From Anagrus nilaparvatae (lineage: Eukaryota > Arthropoda > Insecta > Hymenoptera > Mymaridae): a stretch of 64,000 nucleotides of DNA. How positions within the stretch are numbered: position 1 is the stretch's first letter; each line of letters opens with the position of its first letter. The position numbers and the translations under genes were made by a program. The DNA lies in the NCBI GenBank assembly GCA_022575985.1, contig JAKSXM010000007.1:1118501-1182500 (forward strand). Direction: 5' to 3'. Below, piece by piece: positions 62,270 to 64,000 of the stretch. The notes beneath the pieces are model-generated. The model was not told where the DNA came from, made no database searches, and worked only from the letters and a program-made list of their open reading frames with translations.

Positions 62270-64000
62270 AAATATTTTATAAGTTATAATTTTAACATTT
62301 AACACTTGCAAAATCATTTCACTGTATCATATTAATGTTAACTCAGATAATCTACTTAAAAAATACCTTGGCAGGCAAAATCAAGCTAAATTGCATAAAA
62401 TAAACTAATTTCATTAGAATAAATTTTTAGTTTGTCACTTTTAATCATATAGCACCAGTTAACCTAGCATACAAATGAAACAAATTTTTTTGACCAGCAA
62501 ATACTTGTTAGAGTGCTATGCCAAGGTATGAAATCATAAATCATCTTTTTTTTTATTTAATAATTTTCATAAAAATTCATCCTTACCAAAATCAATTGTG
62601 AACCAAATTAAAAGTATTATAAACACTTTACAAAGAAAGTGAGGTTATGTATATTTATTATTGCAATTTATTTATTTATTTGGCTAACATTCATTTAATT
62701 TTACGAGACGTTAACATGAGACTAAAATAAACTTAACCTCATATATCAGACCTATTATTTCGATAATTTTTCTGAAAAATTAGACTTAACGAAATTTGAA
62801 TTTTTCCTAAATTATTATATTTTTGCGCGGTTTTTGAATTTATTTGAGGTTAGGTTTACATTAGAGCCGTATATAATAATTGTATACATAACCTAAAAAT
62901 CTCTTAAGTACAAAATTATGAAATTAATATATATCTAAAGAAACAAGTTTAATTAATTTGGCAAAAATAAAAATTCTACGACTTACGTGTAAGTTTTTCC
63001 ATACCTAGTTAGCAACACATACTATTATAAATTTAAGATAAAAAATATAATAATAAAGAATTTTTATATGATATAAAAAAAATAAAAGATTTGTATTTGT
63101 AAGTAATGTTAATTAATTTCTTATTCTTTCATTTAGTGCAAGTAATTTATGTACGATATAATAGTAAAATCTCGTTGGATTGAAATAATATAGATATATA
63201 TAAATATTGTTTATATATAATATCATTATAATTAAGTGTTTTTCTATTAATCTTTATATAATTGTCGTAAAAAAGATTTATAATAAGGGGAGAACAGTAA
63301 TATCAATAATAAAAATGGCTGATAAATAATCAAAGTCACGTGCGAGATCATGTGTACTAACGCCATTTTAAGATGCGCGCGCAAGTCAAAAATTGAAAGT
63401 TTAATTTTGTTGATATTACTTTTCTCCGTGTACAATAATATGATAAATTTAGTAAATATTTAATTGTTGTCATGCATTTATTATACTAACAAAATATGTA
63501 TGGACGTTCGGAGACTTTGCTGGTAATTTCATAGAATTTAAAATTATATGAAAATTTGTAATTGAAGAGAAAGAAATTTTAATTAATTGTACTTTTTAAT
63601 GTCATGCAAACGGTGATTATTATTAACTTAACGTACTAAATTAATTTAAGGAGCATAGAAATTTTTGAATTTTAGAAATTATATTTTTTTAATTAAATTT
63701 TAGTAAATTAATGATTTTTTGGCATTATAATGAATTCGGCTGTGTTCTTTTATTTTTTTTAACGTTTAAGTAGTTTTTAAAAATTTGAAAAAAAATAAAA
63801 ATAATTTTCTAACCTATTTTTTATACTAATTGGTGTTTCGGTGTTTTCGTGCTTTAATGTTTTTGTGCATATTAATTAAAAAAAATCAGTAATTATTTAA
63901 AATTTTTAGGATTAATTACGTATAAGCTCCATAAATAAAAAATAAATTATTTTAATTTAAAAAATTTAAATCTACAATAAAAGGCGCCGTTTCAATGACA

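Larger units (their letters stand above)
57801..64000 (+). other. headcase 3' UTR and downstream region
   Basis: This is AT-rich non-coding DNA with many AATAAA motifs, so the transcript end cannot be fixed. Short inverted-repeat elements, ATT microsatellites and one pre-miRNA-sized hairpin are listed separately. A single GC-richer patch lies at about 59,165-59,230. No further gene was recognised; the open frames here are T- or A-run artefacts. Confidence 0.6.

Overview
The window is a very AT-rich stretch of insect nuclear DNA. It carries one recognisable protein-coding gene, on the + strand: the orthologue of Drosophila headcase (hdc; vertebrate HECA). The insect call rests on the protein, on GT-AG introns, on a (TTAGG)n tract (the canonical insect telomere motif) and on many small inverted-repeat elements. 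A hymenopteran or similar small, AT-rich insect genome seems likely, but that is inference.

Layout. Bases 1-2913 are dominated by a foldback element with arms of about 500 bp. Its left arm is interrupted by a block holding a 26-bp minisatellite organised into a 617-bp higher-order repeat. From 2914 to about 17,300 there is no convincing gene, only several palindromic MITE-like elements and the (TTAGG)n tract. Bases 17,380-17,660 form a locally GC-richer patch that is the best promoter candidate. It contains three copies of TTTGCCGG, two of them forming a palindrome.

hdc is encoded by four coding exons: 18250-19025, 25941-26037, 56466-56840 and 57471-57644. The introns are 6.9 kb, 30.4 kb and 0.6 kb. 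The spliced protein is 473 residues. It has the N-terminal Cys/His-rich Headcase region, a low-complexity basic linker, and a C-terminal Cys-rich region full of CxxC pairs. The last exon matters most. The first stop is UAA followed at once by CUAG, and the same frame then stays open for 51 more codons to a second UAA at 57798-57800. hdc is a known case of UAA stop-codon readthrough in Drosophila, so the arrangement here is a strong candidate for a readthrough isoform of about 525 residues in another insect.

Downstream (57,801-64,000) is a probable long 3' UTR passing into intergenic DNA. It holds several short inverted-repeat elements and one imperfect hairpin (59497-59554) of pre-miRNA-like size. 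Nearly all other open frames in the window are short, low-complexity, A/T-driven frames and are left out.
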